This document shows positions 43,439-51,210 of a stretch of DNA of 64,000 nt, one piece after another. The stretch's first letter is position 1. Every line of letters starts with the position of its first letter. The notes beneath the pieces are model-generated. The model saw only the letters and a program-made list of their open reading frames with translations, was not told the DNA's origin and searched no databases. The translations under genes and the position numbers were made by a program. Source of the DNA: Cutibacterium equinum (GTDB lineage Bacteria > Actinomycetota > Actinomycetes > Propionibacteriales > Propionibacteriaceae); the NCBI RefSeq assembly GCF_028021195.1, contig NZ_CP115668.1:2232001-2296000 (forward strand), written 5' to 3'.

Positions 43439-43813
43439 TTACTTGTTTTCTCCGAGCGGTACAATCTTGTCCGCTTGAATAGTCGTCAGGAGACCATCCC
43501 TACCGGAGAAGGACTCCACAACAATCAGCCCTTCAAGTCGGTACTTTTTCAGCGGCTCAACATCTTGAGGCTCCACTACCGACACATAGGTGTTTCTCTC
43601 TTCCTTGAAAGCTTTGGTCTCGAAATCCTTCGCCAGGACTTTCACGCCACTGAGACTGTACAACGGCTTGCCGTCAATCCGTGTTTTCATCCCAATAGTT
43701 TTGCCGTCTTTATCTTTCTTCTCCTTGGGAGTCATTGAAGCGGCTTCCAAGCCAGTCAGAGAGATTAGCTCTACATACTGAGAGAGCTTGTTTCCATCAG
43801 TTATGATTTTCAT
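43439..43813 (-). CDS. Small element protein, possibly an OB-fold ssDNA-binding protein
   Basis: A 124-aa soluble protein with alternating beta-strand-like segments: PLYSLSGVKVLAKDFETK, NTYVSVVEPQDVEPLKKYRL and GLLTTIQADKIVPLGE. The length, charge and strand pattern would suit an OB-fold single-strand DNA-binding or plasmid accessory protein, but I see no firm family motif. AAGGAAAAG precedes the ATG at 43813, so the upstream extension of the frame is rejected. It lies 76 nt before the FtsK-like gene and is likely co-transcribed with it. Confidence 0.6.
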   Translation of the reverse strand: MKIITDGNKLSQYVELISLTGLEAASMTPKEKKDKDGKTIGMKTRIDGKPLYSLSGVKVLAKDFETKAFKEERNTYVSVVEPQDVEPLKKYRLEGLIVVESFSGRDGLLTTIQADKIVPLGENK

Positions 43814-44108
43814 TTCTTTTCCTTCCAATTTTCTGTTGACTCCGCATTTCAGAGCCAGAAGTAATATCAAAGAGCTTTCTAACAACACCAAAAAAGCTGC
43901 CTCAGCGCGGGAAGGATTGAAAACGCGCCAAGGCAACTTGAGAGTCAATATCAACATCTGGGGCCGCACCCCCGCTGGCCCCAGACCCCGAGGGCGCGAG
44001 CGAAGCTCGAAACGGTCCCCCAAAGAGGGACCTGAAGGAAGGAGAAGGCTACGCCTAACTTGACGCCTAATCCTACTTGTGAGACGCTCAAACCGCGTCA
44101 GAATGCGA
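43814..44108. other. Non-coding right part of the element
   Basis: No gene is supported. It must hold the promoter of the small-protein and FtsK-like genes. GC-rich words similar to those beside the origin occur (GGCGCGAGCGAAGCTCG), and a small hairpin GGTCCC-CCAAAGA-GGGACC. Near its right end is the third GACGCCTAAT word. Confidence 0.45.
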
Positions 44109-44122
44109 TTAAATCTTGAATA

Positions 44123-44146
44123 GGTCGACCCCACTGAGGATGACAC
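44123..44146 (+). other. Right attachment core (att, 24 bp)
   Basis: Identical over 24 bp to 39509-39532, in the same orientation. On the minus strand it encodes the join CVILSGVDL between the ybaK N-terminal fragment and element sequence (FKI-stop). Confidence 0.9.
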
Positions 44147-44321
44147 AGTTGCCGCAGGTCTCAAGTCCCTCGCCGAGGGCCTCACCAAAAGCTTCGGCGT
44201 CGGCAATCCCGGGATCAATACTGAAAACGACTACCGAAGGCAACTCGACGACTCGACCGGTGACCGGAGTTGCACGTTCGGGAGCGCAAGTGCTGGGTCG
44301 TAGCGCCCGACGCCGACTCAT
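44123..44321 (-). pseudogene. 5' part of a ybaK-like gene, internally deleted
   Basis: The minus strand encodes GRVVELPSVVVFSIDPGIAD, then AEAFGEALGEGLETCGNCVI, matching residues about 27-66 of the intact ybaK product at 63.26 kb. It jumps straight to LSGVDL, which in the intact protein lies about 90 residues further on. The middle of the gene is therefore missing in addition to the element insertion. Upstream of GRVV the match is lost or frame-shifted, so the gene is dead. Confidence 0.8.
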
Positions 44322-44524
44322 TCACTACAGCCACCATCGCAACCTGAAGGGTGATTCCTAGGCAGCTTGCAGGCCTCGGCACACCTAATATCACAGCGAG
44401 CGAAAGGCCCGACCTACCGGCATCCTCAGCAACGTTTCAGCAGCGCCACTCGCTCGGTGCAGACGAGCAGTGAAGCACCCCGATGGGCCTCGTCAGCCAG
44501 ATGAGTAGTAGCATAGGCTTGTCT

Positions 44525-44615
44525 ACGTTTTCGGGCGAAACCTGGTGTGAATCCAGGGCTGGCCAGCAACCGTGAGTGGGTACGCCCACAAGCCGGAAGC
44601 CCAGACTGCAGGCGA
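44525..44615 (+). promoter_or_regulatory. Cobalamin riboswitch 1 (upstream of the import operon)
   Basis: The conserved AdoCbl-aptamer words appear in order: CCTGGTGTGAATCCAGGGCT, GGCCAGCAACCGTGAGTGGG and AAGCCGGAAGCCC, followed by AGACTGCAGG. The consensus is GGTGNGAATCC ... GC-AACCGTG ... GCCGGAAG. Downstream, CTTGGGCCG (44627-44635) pairs with CGGCCCAAG (44655-44663) as an expression-platform hairpin ahead of the first gene at 44789. It should lower expression of the eleven-gene operon when cobalamin is plentiful. Confidence 0.88.
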
Positions 44616-44788
44616 CGGTAGTGCTCCTTGGGCCGGGCGCTCCGTCCATCTTTGCGGCCCAAGCGTGATGGGCCAAAACCCAACACCCGCGGCGAGGCGC
44701 CATCGTTTTGGTGGGGCCACGAGTTGTGCGTTTGCGACACACCAAAGATTTGCACCCCGCGTGACGACGTTGAAGAAGGCAAAGAGAC

Positions 44789-46204
44789 ATGCGAAACGTG
44801 TTTGTGCGGTTGCTGACGGCATTGCTGCTTGCGGTTGGCTCGCCTGTGCTGATGTCCGTCCCCGCTCATGCAGACGACGAAGGCCCCTACTCGGTGCGAT
44901 GGTGCAAGTACAACGAAGGCCTGACCGTGGTGATGGATTACAAGGCGATCCCCTACCGCGACCTGCTGCCCAAGGACTGGCCAGGCGGGCACGGCCGCAA
45001 GGCGAAGTATCTGCAGGCCTGGTGCTTGCGTGACCTCAGCCGGATCTCGGACAACGGCCCCTACAAGGCTTACGAAATCGAGAAACGTGCCGTCATGGCA
45101 GTTGACATCCCGGCGGACAAGGAAATTTACAACAATGTGACCACCTGGATCTACGAGGACAACCCAGACTTCAAGCAAAGTTGGTACTGGGGTGTGGGAG
45201 ACGAGAACCAGTGGTGGTCATGGAAGACAGAATTGGACCCCAACCGCCCGAAATTGAGCGGCGATCCGTCCAATCTGGACCACAACATCAACCTGTTCGT
45301 ATTCGTCAAAATCCGCGACGACACCGGTTTTAGCGACGACAAGATAGTCCCATTCGAAGGCCCACAGTTTGAGCCCGGCGGCGGGGACGGCCCAGGCGGC
45401 GGGGACGGCCCCGGTCGCGGCGACGGCAACGGGCCGGGTGCTGGAGACGGCAACGGCAACGGCCCGGGCGCCGGAAACGGCGACGAAAACAGCAACGGCG
45501 GCAGCACCGGTGGTGAGGACAGTCCAGGTAACACCTCTGGCGGCGAGGTCCCCAACCCCAGCGACAAACCTGGCGACGAGGACAAGCCTGGCGAGCACAC
45601 TGGCGGCGATGTCCCTGACCCCGGCGAGAACCCGCCGACGGTGCCGCCGTCGAAGAAACCCACCGTGCAACCGACGGTGCCACCAACCAGCAAACCCACG
45701 GTGCCGCCGTCGAAGAAACCCACCGTCCCACCGACGGTGCCACCGTCCAAGAAACCCACCGTCCCACCGACGGTGCCACCAACCAAGAAACCCACCGTCC
45801 CACCCACGGTGCCACCAACCCAGCAACCGACGGCTCCGACTCCCCTGCCTACCCAAAGCCAGCAGCCGGAGCCCTCGCGATCGCCTGAGCAGCCTCAGGC
45901 CTCGCACACGCCCGAGCCGTCGAGTACACCGGCACAGCCGACGCCATCTGAATCACCCGAGCCCTCCTCCCCGAGCAAGCCCGAGTCGACGTCGAGTAAC
46001 TCTGCGGCGGCCATCCCCAGTCCTCCGGCCACCCCGCAGGTGACACCGTCGGCAGTGTTTGGTGACGAGCGGCCCACGTCGGCAGGTGACGAATTGAGCG
46101 ATGACCAGGCCCAGTCGCAGTTGGCAGCCTTGATTGGCTCGGTGATTTTGATCACAGCATGCGCCGGCGGCTGGATTTGGATGAGCAGGAGGCAGCGTGG
46201 CTAG
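44789..46204 (+). CDS. Membrane-anchored surface protein with Pro/Thr stalk, first gene of the cobalamin operon
   Basis: A 471-aa exported protein. The signal peptide is residues 1-28 (LTALLLAVGSPVLMSVPAHA). A globular domain of about 160 residues follows, starting RWCKYNEGLTVVMDYKAIPY, and its opening resembles secreted partners of ECF transporters in actinobacteria. A Gly/Asp/Asn linker comes next, then a long stalk of PTVPPSKKP-type repeats, a Ser/Pro region and one C-terminal helix (LIGSVILITACAGGWIWMSR) with a basic tail. There is no LPXTG motif, so the protein is held by the membrane and the stalk spans the wall. A role as corrinoid receptor is inferred from the riboswitch and the ECF genes behind it. 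It overlaps the next gene by 8 nt. Confidence 0.75.
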   Translation: MRNVFVRLLTALLLAVGSPVLMSVPAHADDEGPYSVRWCKYNEGLTVVMDYKAIPYRDLLPKDWPGGHGRKAKYLQAWCLRDLSRISDNGPYKAYEIEKRAVMAVDIPADKEIYNNVTTWIYEDNPDFKQSWYWGVGDENQWWSWKTELDPNRPKLSGDPSNLDHNINLFVFVKIRDDTGFSDDKIVPFEGPQFEPGGGDGPGGGDGPGRGDGNGPGAGDGNGNGPGAGNGDENSNGGSTGGEDSPGNTSGGEVPNPSDKPGDEDKPGEHTGGDVPDPGENPPTVPPSKKPTVQPTVPPTSKPTVPPSKKPTVPPTVPPSKKPTVPPTVPPTKKPTVPPTVPPTQQPTAPTPLPTQSQQPEPSRSPEQPQASHTPEPSSTPAQPTPSESPEPSSPSKPESTSSNSAAAIPSPPATPQVTPSAVFGDERPTSAGDELSDDQAQSQLAALIGSVILITACAGGWIWMSRRQRG

Positions 46205-47126
46205 GGGCTACCTATCCCGTATTTCGGCAGCGTTGTTGATAATGCTGATCTGGGCGCCAGCAACCCCCGCCCACGCGAACGTGTCAAACGAGACCGCGGC
46301 CTTGTGCTACAACACGTCGGTCACCTGCTCGGTCTCCACCAAGCGTGACGTCTACGAAAACTCCGTCATCAAAGTGATCGTCACCGGCAAGGAGAACACC
46401 TCCGCCCGATTGCGGATGTTCCAAATCAAGGTGGTCGACGGCGTGGCGGACGGGCTGACCCCGCTGGGCAAACCGTTCACCGTCAACTTGGACGCACAAG
46501 GCCGAGGCGAAGGCTGGATGCCCGGCCCGTCCCCGTCACCGGGCGGAGGGTGGGTGTTGGTCAGCCTTGAGGACACCACATGGACGGGCAACCCGGCCGA
46601 CATCATCGGGTCGGCCGCCCATTTCGGCTCCAAGAATCCGACTGTTCTGGGCGACGGTTTCGGCACGGACAAGCCGGTCGGCCAGCCCATCCAGATGGAT
46701 TTCATCAATTCGTTGAGCTCAATGGAATATGTCGTCGAATACCAGGCCGACGACAAGGCGTGGTATCAGGTTGGCTCCGGCGAGCCCACCACGGCAAAGA
46801 AGGCCACTGAGGTCACCTCCATCGAATACCAAGTACCGCAAGGGCTGGCACCCCGCGACTACATGTTCAGGCTGCGAAACATCACTGCGGACTCCTCCAC
46901 CCCCTACTACTGGCATGTGCGCCCGTCCAAGAACGCGCAGCCCCAGCCCCGCAAGAAACCCCTCGACTTCAACTCGGTAGGCAGCAACTTTGACACCGTG
47001 CAAGTGACGACCCACCACCCAGTCAAGCCGGCGCTGATTGGCCTCGGTTCAGCCCTGGCCGCCAGTTGCGCCCTGGCGGCTGTTACCCCGGTGATAAAAG
47101 GCCGTCGCAGATCGGGGGACCACTGA
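46197..47126 (+). CDS. Second membrane-anchored surface protein of the cobalamin operon
   Basis: A 309-aa exported protein with a signal peptide (ISAALLIMLIWAPATPAHA) and a beta-rich extracellular domain of about 230 residues. It contains paired cysteines (LCYNTSVTCSVSTKRDVYEN) and segments such as KVIVTGKENTSARLRMFQIK, and ends with a C-terminal helix (ALIGLGSALAASCALAAVTP) and basic tail RRRSGDH. No family motif is clear to me. The GTG start overlaps the first gene and its TGA shares a base with the next ATG. It probably forms a complex with the first surface protein at the membrane next to the ECF transporter. Confidence 0.65.
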   Translation: MARGYLSRISAALLIMLIWAPATPAHANVSNETAALCYNTSVTCSVSTKRDVYENSVIKVIVTGKENTSARLRMFQIKVVDGVADGLTPLGKPFTVNLDAQGRGEGWMPGPSPSPGGGWVLVSLEDTTWTGNPADIIGSAAHFGSKNPTVLGDGFGTDKPVGQPIQMDFINSLSSMEYVVEYQADDKAWYQVGSGEPTTAKKATEVTSIEYQVPQGLAPRDYMFRLRNITADSSTPYYWHVRPSKNAQPQPRKKPLDFNSVGSNFDTVQVTTHHPVKPALIGLGSALAASCALAAVTPVIKGRRRSGDH

Positions 47127-48025
47127 TGCGACACCTGTCCGGCGTGGTCTGGCTAGGCTTCTTCATCCAGGTCTGCCTGACCCTGATCTCACGCCCCGAC
47201 ACCTGGGTGACCATTTTCGTCATTGTCGGCACGATGATCTTGTCGATGTTGCGCTCCGGGCCACGCTTCAGCTTCACCGGGCAGGCCATGGGGTTGGGGT
47301 TGGTGCTCGCCCTGCTCACCTTCACAGCCAGACTGGTGGCCAGCGGGCAAGCCAACGGCAAAGCGGTCCTGGTGATACCGCAGTTCTCACTTGGCTCGGG
47401 GGCTGAGTTCGGCGGCGTGATCACAGCCAAGACCATGTTGGCCACAGCCACCTCGAGCGCGGTGGTTTTCGCCATCTTCGTCATGGCCGGACTGTTGGTG
47501 CAGGCCTGCCCGTCGGGGGAATACGCCGACATCGTCGACTGGCTGTTCGGTAGCGCCGCCGAGTTGTGTTACCCCTGGCTGTTCGCTGCCGACGCCTACG
47601 CCCAGTCGCGCAACGCCAACCCGCCCGCTGGCGCCCAACTACGTGCCCAATGGCAAGGTGCCAACCCTGGACAAACCAGCCGGCGCACGATGAACCTGGC
47701 GATAGTGGTGTTCTGGCTCATCGTCGTCCTGTCGGTGCTCTACTTCTCATTCTTCGGCGGGCTGCGTATCCACGGGATGTCAACGCCCATCACCGGTGGT
47801 CAGATGCTGGCGGTACTGGCCTTGCTCTGGCTGACGGTGCGCTCCTTCCGCCGTCCGAGCAGGGTCCGGGTGGACGTGCTGGACGCAATTGTGCTGTGGC
47901 TGGCGCTGCTACCACTGGGTTTACCGGACAACCTGCTGTTCGTCGGGGAGATCTTGGCTTTCAGCGCTGTCGCCCTGGGCCAGATCGCCTTCGCATCCGG
48001 GAAGGTTCGACGTGCTGAAATTTGA
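47126..48025 (+). CDS. ECF transporter transmembrane (T) subunit
   Basis: A 299-aa membrane protein with about seven hydrophobic helices. The first pair lies at 5-45 and 50-75, and the last group, from about 245, ends FVGEILAFSAVALGQIAFAS. A long cytoplasmic segment around residues 165-200 (AADAYAQSRNANPPAGAQLR) stands where EcfT proteins carry the two Ala-Arg-Gly coupling helices; here those triplets are not clearly kept. That fits the degenerate ATPase encoded next. The ATG at 47126 uses the last base of the preceding stop; a longer frame upstream is rejected. Confidence 0.7.
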   Translation: MRHLSGVVWLGFFIQVCLTLISRPDTWVTIFVIVGTMILSMLRSGPRFSFTGQAMGLGLVLALLTFTARLVASGQANGKAVLVIPQFSLGSGAEFGGVITAKTMLATATSSAVVFAIFVMAGLLVQACPSGEYADIVDWLFGSAAELCYPWLFAADAYAQSRNANPPAGAQLRAQWQGANPGQTSRRTMNLAIVVFWLIVVLSVLYFSFFGGLRIHGMSTPITGGQMLAVLALLWLTVRSFRRPSRVRVDVLDAIVLWLALLPLGLPDNLLFVGEILAFSAVALGQIAFASGKVRRAEI

Positions 48026-49358
48026 CAATCTTGGCCTGTGGATGCCCCACTCAGGGCTGGTTTTCCACGGTGTCAACGCTGAGGTCGAGCCCGGCGAAAT
48101 CCTGGTCATTGCGGGCCGCAACGGCTCGGGAGCCTCCATGCTGCTCAACGCCCTGCTGGCCCAGTTGCCGCCCGGCTCCAGACGGCAGGGACGGATCAGC
48201 ATCGGCGGCCAAGACGTCACCTCCAGCCACCCGGGGGAATACGCCAGCCAGATTTCGGCCTTCTCCAGCCAGTGGGTCAACCCGTCGGCACGCATTGGAG
48301 AGGTCTGCAGGCGAGCGGACCCGAGAATCGTTGCCGAGTTGGACGCCAACGCCAACCCCGAGGTGCGGGTGCGCCAGGCCACCGACTCGCAGCGGGTGAG
48401 GGCGAACCTGGCCGTCGCACTCAGCCACCCAGGGCCAGTGCTGCTGCTGGACCAACCCCTGACCCTGCTGGAATCACGTTGGCATGCCACGGTGGCCGAC
48501 CTGATCGCCGAACAGGCCAGCGCCGGGAAGGCCGTGGTCGTCAGCGACCACACCCTCACCTGGCTGTTGGAGCGGGCAAGCAAGGTGCTGGAACTGGGGC
48601 CGACCCCTCGCGTCTGCTCCCCCGACGACTGGTGGCCCTCCACCATTGCGCCAACCAGCGCCCAGATCTTGGCTCGGCACCTCGGGGTGAAGCTGAGCGA
48701 ACTCGGCGGGGCCACGAAAGGCGTCGATTTCGGCCCGCGTCCGCATCTGCCTCACAGCACCAATCTTGAAAGCCTTGACCTGGACTGCGGCCAGTTGCTT
48801 CGCCCGATGGACGCCCCGTCGGTGATCTACAGCCCTTCGGCTGAGAGTCTGGCCGAGTTTCAGGCTGAGCTGACCGAGGCCACCCAGGTGACGGCCCTGG
48901 CCAAACCTGACCGTGCGACCTCCGTCGCCAAGGCCTGCCGCAAGGCTGAGAAAGCCAGTGGCTTGGCCAAATACGAGGCACTGAACCACATTGTCAAAGC
49001 TGGTTTGAACGCCAATATGCCGTTCTCCAAGCTGTCCGGGGGCCACCAGCGGCTGCTCATCCGCGAGCTCGCCCTACTCACCGGGACACTGATCGTCGAA
49101 CCCGACCACATGATCAGCCCCAATCTGTGGCTCGCACCGACCAACCTGGTTGGCAACCAGTCCCCCATCATCCTGACCACCAACATCGAGACGGCCACCC
49201 GGTTTCGGCAGGTGGCAGTGGTCAACCAGGGCAAGATCATCGCCCAGGGCAGCCCAAGCGCCACCTTGGCCCACATCGACGAGCGCCCCTACTTCTTCCA
49301 TCTGACATCGCGGATCAGTTGGCAGGACATCTCTACAGATTGGCGACCCCATGGTTAG
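48012..49358 (+). CDS. Fused double ABC ATPase (ECF A1-A2) with degenerate nucleotide-binding motifs
   Basis: A 448-aa protein with two ABC ATPase halves. In half 1 the P-loop reads GRNGSGAS (35-42), so the catalytic Walker A Lys is Ala41. The signature is replaced by TDSQRVRANLAVAL, and Walker B is VLLLDQP with Gln in place of Glu. In half 2 the P-loop position reads VIYSPSAESLAEF with no Gly-Lys, but the signature LSGGHQRLLIRELALL (about 339) is intact and Walker B reads TLIVEPDH. At most one composite site could still bind nucleotide. The GTG at 48012 overlaps the T-subunit gene by 14 nt. It is probably structural or regulatory rather than a normal motor. Confidence 0.8.
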   Translation: MLKFDNLGLWMPHSGLVFHGVNAEVEPGEILVIAGRNGSGASMLLNALLAQLPPGSRRQGRISIGGQDVTSSHPGEYASQISAFSSQWVNPSARIGEVCRRADPRIVAELDANANPEVRVRQATDSQRVRANLAVALSHPGPVLLLDQPLTLLESRWHATVADLIAEQASAGKAVVVSDHTLTWLLERASKVLELGPTPRVCSPDDWWPSTIAPTSAQILARHLGVKLSELGGATKGVDFGPRPHLPHSTNLESLDLDCGQLLRPMDAPSVIYSPSAESLAEFQAELTEATQVTALAKPDRATSVAKACRKAEKASGLAKYEALNHIVKAGLNANMPFSKLSGGHQRLLIRELALLTGTLIVEPDHMISPNLWLAPTNLVGNQSPIILTTNIETATRFRQVAVVNQGKIIAQGSPSATLAHIDERPYFFHLTSRISWQDISTDWRPHG

Positions 49359-50226
49359 ACGATTCGGATTGACCTCGGGCTGGCGAACCTGGTCGAGCCT
49401 GACGGTGTGCGTCGGCATCTTGACGGTGTTCCTGTTCGCCCCGATCCTGTGGCCCAGGCACGCCGCGACCGCAGAACAATACGCTGACGAGAGCCTGCTG
49501 GTGCTGTTACTGGCCGCGGTGTGGCTGCTGATCACCTGGTGTTGTCTATGGCTCGACTCCTACCGCGACAGCTCCGCACTCAGCTGGGCAGTCCTCATGG
49601 TGGTGGCGAATACCCTCATCAGGCAGCTGTTGAATGCTGGCGGGGGGTTCGAGTTCAACTACGCCTTGCCGATGCTTGCGGGCCTCGCGGGCGGAGCCCC
49701 CGTCGGTTTTCTCGTGGGAGGGACGAGTGCGCTGCTGTCCCATCTGACCCTCAACCTAGTCACCACACCGATGCCCGGCCAGATCTTGGCATGGGGGCTG
49801 TTCGGGCTGCTCGGCGGTCTCCTGCACAAGCTGCCCTCGGTGTGGGCGTGGTTGGTGGCCTGCCCCGTCTCGGTGGCCGGTGGCGTTGTGGCCGGTGTGC
49901 TGTTGAACCTGACAGGCTGGCCCACCCAGGAGCCGGAGGGCTCATACTTCTTCTTCCCGATGCTGGATTCCTGGACGAACCTGGTACGGCTGTGGGGCTA
50001 TTCGGCCTCCACGTCGTTCGGCTGGGATCTGGCCCGGGGGATCTGCTCGGGCATCCTCATCGCCGTCGTGGGCCTGCCTGCCCTGATCAAACTGAGAGCG
50101 GTGTGGGGGTTCCAGCCCCAACTCACCGAATTTGATCTTCCCGCTGAATCGCCGGACGAAAAACTGAAACTTCACGAAAAGCAGCTCGATTTTCGCGAGC
50201 ATTGGAAAGGAAAACCAGGTGAATAA
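49351..50226 (+). CDS. ECF transporter substrate-binding (S) subunit, probably for cobalamin
   Basis: A 291-aa membrane protein with six or more helices. The central pattern YALPMLAGLAGGAPVGFLVG, GTSALLSHLTLNL and MPGQILAWGLFGLLGGLL is the S-component signature seen in cobalamin-type (CbrT-like) and related ECF S subunits. Compared with a compact S subunit of about 200 aa it has an additional N-terminal helix pair and a charged C-terminal tail. Cobalamin specificity is inferred from the upstream riboswitch and the locus, not from binding residues. It overlaps both neighbours by 8 nt. Confidence 0.75.
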   Translation: MVRRFGLTSGWRTWSSLTVCVGILTVFLFAPILWPRHAATAEQYADESLLVLLLAAVWLLITWCCLWLDSYRDSSALSWAVLMVVANTLIRQLLNAGGGFEFNYALPMLAGLAGGAPVGFLVGGTSALLSHLTLNLVTTPMPGQILAWGLFGLLGGLLHKLPSVWAWLVACPVSVAGGVVAGVLLNLTGWPTQEPEGSYFFFPMLDSWTNLVRLWGYSASTSFGWDLARGICSGILIAVVGLPALIKLRAVWGFQPQLTEFDLPAESPDEKLKLHEKQLDFREHWKGKPGE

Positions 50227-51208
50227 CGAGATCACTGCCAAGGATTTTGACAGGGCTCGAGAGATCACGAGATCAATCGAGGCTGCCGTGTCGTCGCGGT
50301 TGGTTGGCCAGCATCGCCTGCTGCGTAGCCTGCTGGTCGCGCTGATCAGCGACGGCCACATCTTGCTGGAATCCGTGCCCGGCCTGGCGAAAACCCTGGC
50401 AGCATCGACCCTGGCCAAATCGGTGTCAGCCAGCTACGGACGCGTCCAGTGCACCCCCGACCTGCTGCCGGCCGACATCATCGGCTCTCAGATCTACAAC
50501 GCCAAGACTGGTGCGTTCAGCACCGAGTTGGGGCCAGTGCACGTCAACTTCTTACTGCTCGACGAGCTGAATCGCTCCAGCGCGAAAACCCAGTCAGCGA
50601 TGCTGGAGGCGATGCAGGAGCGCCAAACCTCGATCGGCAACGAAACCTACCCGCTGCCCAAACCCTTCCTGGTGATGGCCACCCAGAACCCGATCGAGGA
50701 GGAGGGCACCTACGTACTGCCCTTCGCCCAGATGGATCGGTTCATGCTCAAGGAGGTGCTGACCTACCCCAGCCCCGACGAGGAACTGACGATTCTCGAC
50801 CGGGTGGTGGATCAGGTGTTCGAGCAGCCGGTACCGGCTTCGGGGGTCACCTTGGACGACATCCTGGTGCTGCAGCAGGCGGTGAAACATGTCACGATCA
50901 GCCCCGAGTTGAAGAAATACATCATCGACATCGTCGGCGTCACCCGCGACCCGGGCTATTTCCTGCAGGCCGAGAAGGCCAAATACCTCGAACTGGGGGC
51001 TTCTCCTCGCGCCGCCATCGCCTTCTTGAACGCGGCCCGGGCGTCGGCCTTGTTGGACGGACGCGACCACGTGCTGCCCGAGGACATCGTCGACTTCCGC
51101 TATTCCGTCCTGCGTCACCGACTGATCCTGACCTTCGAAGCCACCGCCGAGCAGGTCAAGCACGAGGATCTGATCGACGCCATCTTCGACGTCATCCCCA
51201 CCCCGTAA
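50219..51208 (+). CDS. MoxR-family AAA+ ATPase
   Basis: A 329-aa cytosolic AAA+ chaperone-type ATPase. Motifs are complete: Walker A ESVPGLAKT (51-59), Walker B FLLLDELNRSSAKTQSAML, sensor ATQNPIEEEGTY, and FAQMDRFM as arginine-finger region. MoxR proteins work with vWA-domain partners, as in methanol dehydrogenase maturation and in the related chelatases. Here DUF58 and two vWA genes follow directly. The GTG start overlaps the ECF S gene, so transporter and MoxR are translated together. It may power or remodel the transporter or the surface receptors. Confidence 0.93.
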   Translation: MNNEITAKDFDRAREITRSIEAAVSSRLVGQHRLLRSLLVALISDGHILLESVPGLAKTLAASTLAKSVSASYGRVQCTPDLLPADIIGSQIYNAKTGAFSTELGPVHVNFLLLDELNRSSAKTQSAMLEAMQERQTSIGNETYPLPKPFLVMATQNPIEEEGTYVLPFAQMDRFMLKEVLTYPSPDEELTILDRVVDQVFEQPVPASGVTLDDILVLQQAVKHVTISPELKKYIIDIVGVTRDPGYFLQAEKAKYLELGASPRAAIAFLNAARASALLDGRDHVLPEDIVDFRYSVLRHRLILTFEATAEQVKHEDLIDAIFDVIPTP

Positions 51209-51210
51209 TC

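Larger units (their letters stand above)
39509..44146. mobile_element. Integrated 4.6-kb CRESS-Rep element
   Basis: A 4,614-bp element (core to core) bounded by identical 24-bp direct repeats. It is visibly lower in GC than its surroundings. It carries a tyrosine recombinase on the plus strand, and on the minus strand a Rep of HUH-endonuclease plus SF3-helicase type, an FtsK-like translocase and a small protein. An origin stem-loop with TAGTATTAC lies upstream of rep. No relaxase, capsid, coat or partition gene is present. It looks like a rolling-circle plasmid or pCRESS-like replicon that integrates at ybaK. The FtsK-like protein may move its DNA between cells, as in actinomycete integrative elements, but that is inference. 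Confidence 0.88.

Noticed and set aside
39509-44146. Classification as a prophage
   Set aside because: There are no capsid, tail, portal, terminase or lysis genes; the gene set is that of a small replicon.
43814-44218. N-terminal extension of the small element protein (frame open to 44218)
   Set aside because: The ribosome-binding site AAGGAAAAG lies directly before the ATG at 43813, and the extension translates a GC-rich non-coding stretch with odd composition.
45151-45907. Long antisense frames with GGTVGGTVGFLDGG repeats opposite the first surface-protein gene
   Set aside because: Mirror of the Pro/Thr-rich stalk on the other strand; no start site.
48012-49358. Treating the ECF ATPase as a pseudogene because of its lost motifs
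   Set aside because: The frame is uninterrupted, overlaps both neighbours and keeps one LSGG and both general folds, so selection on a changed role is more likely.
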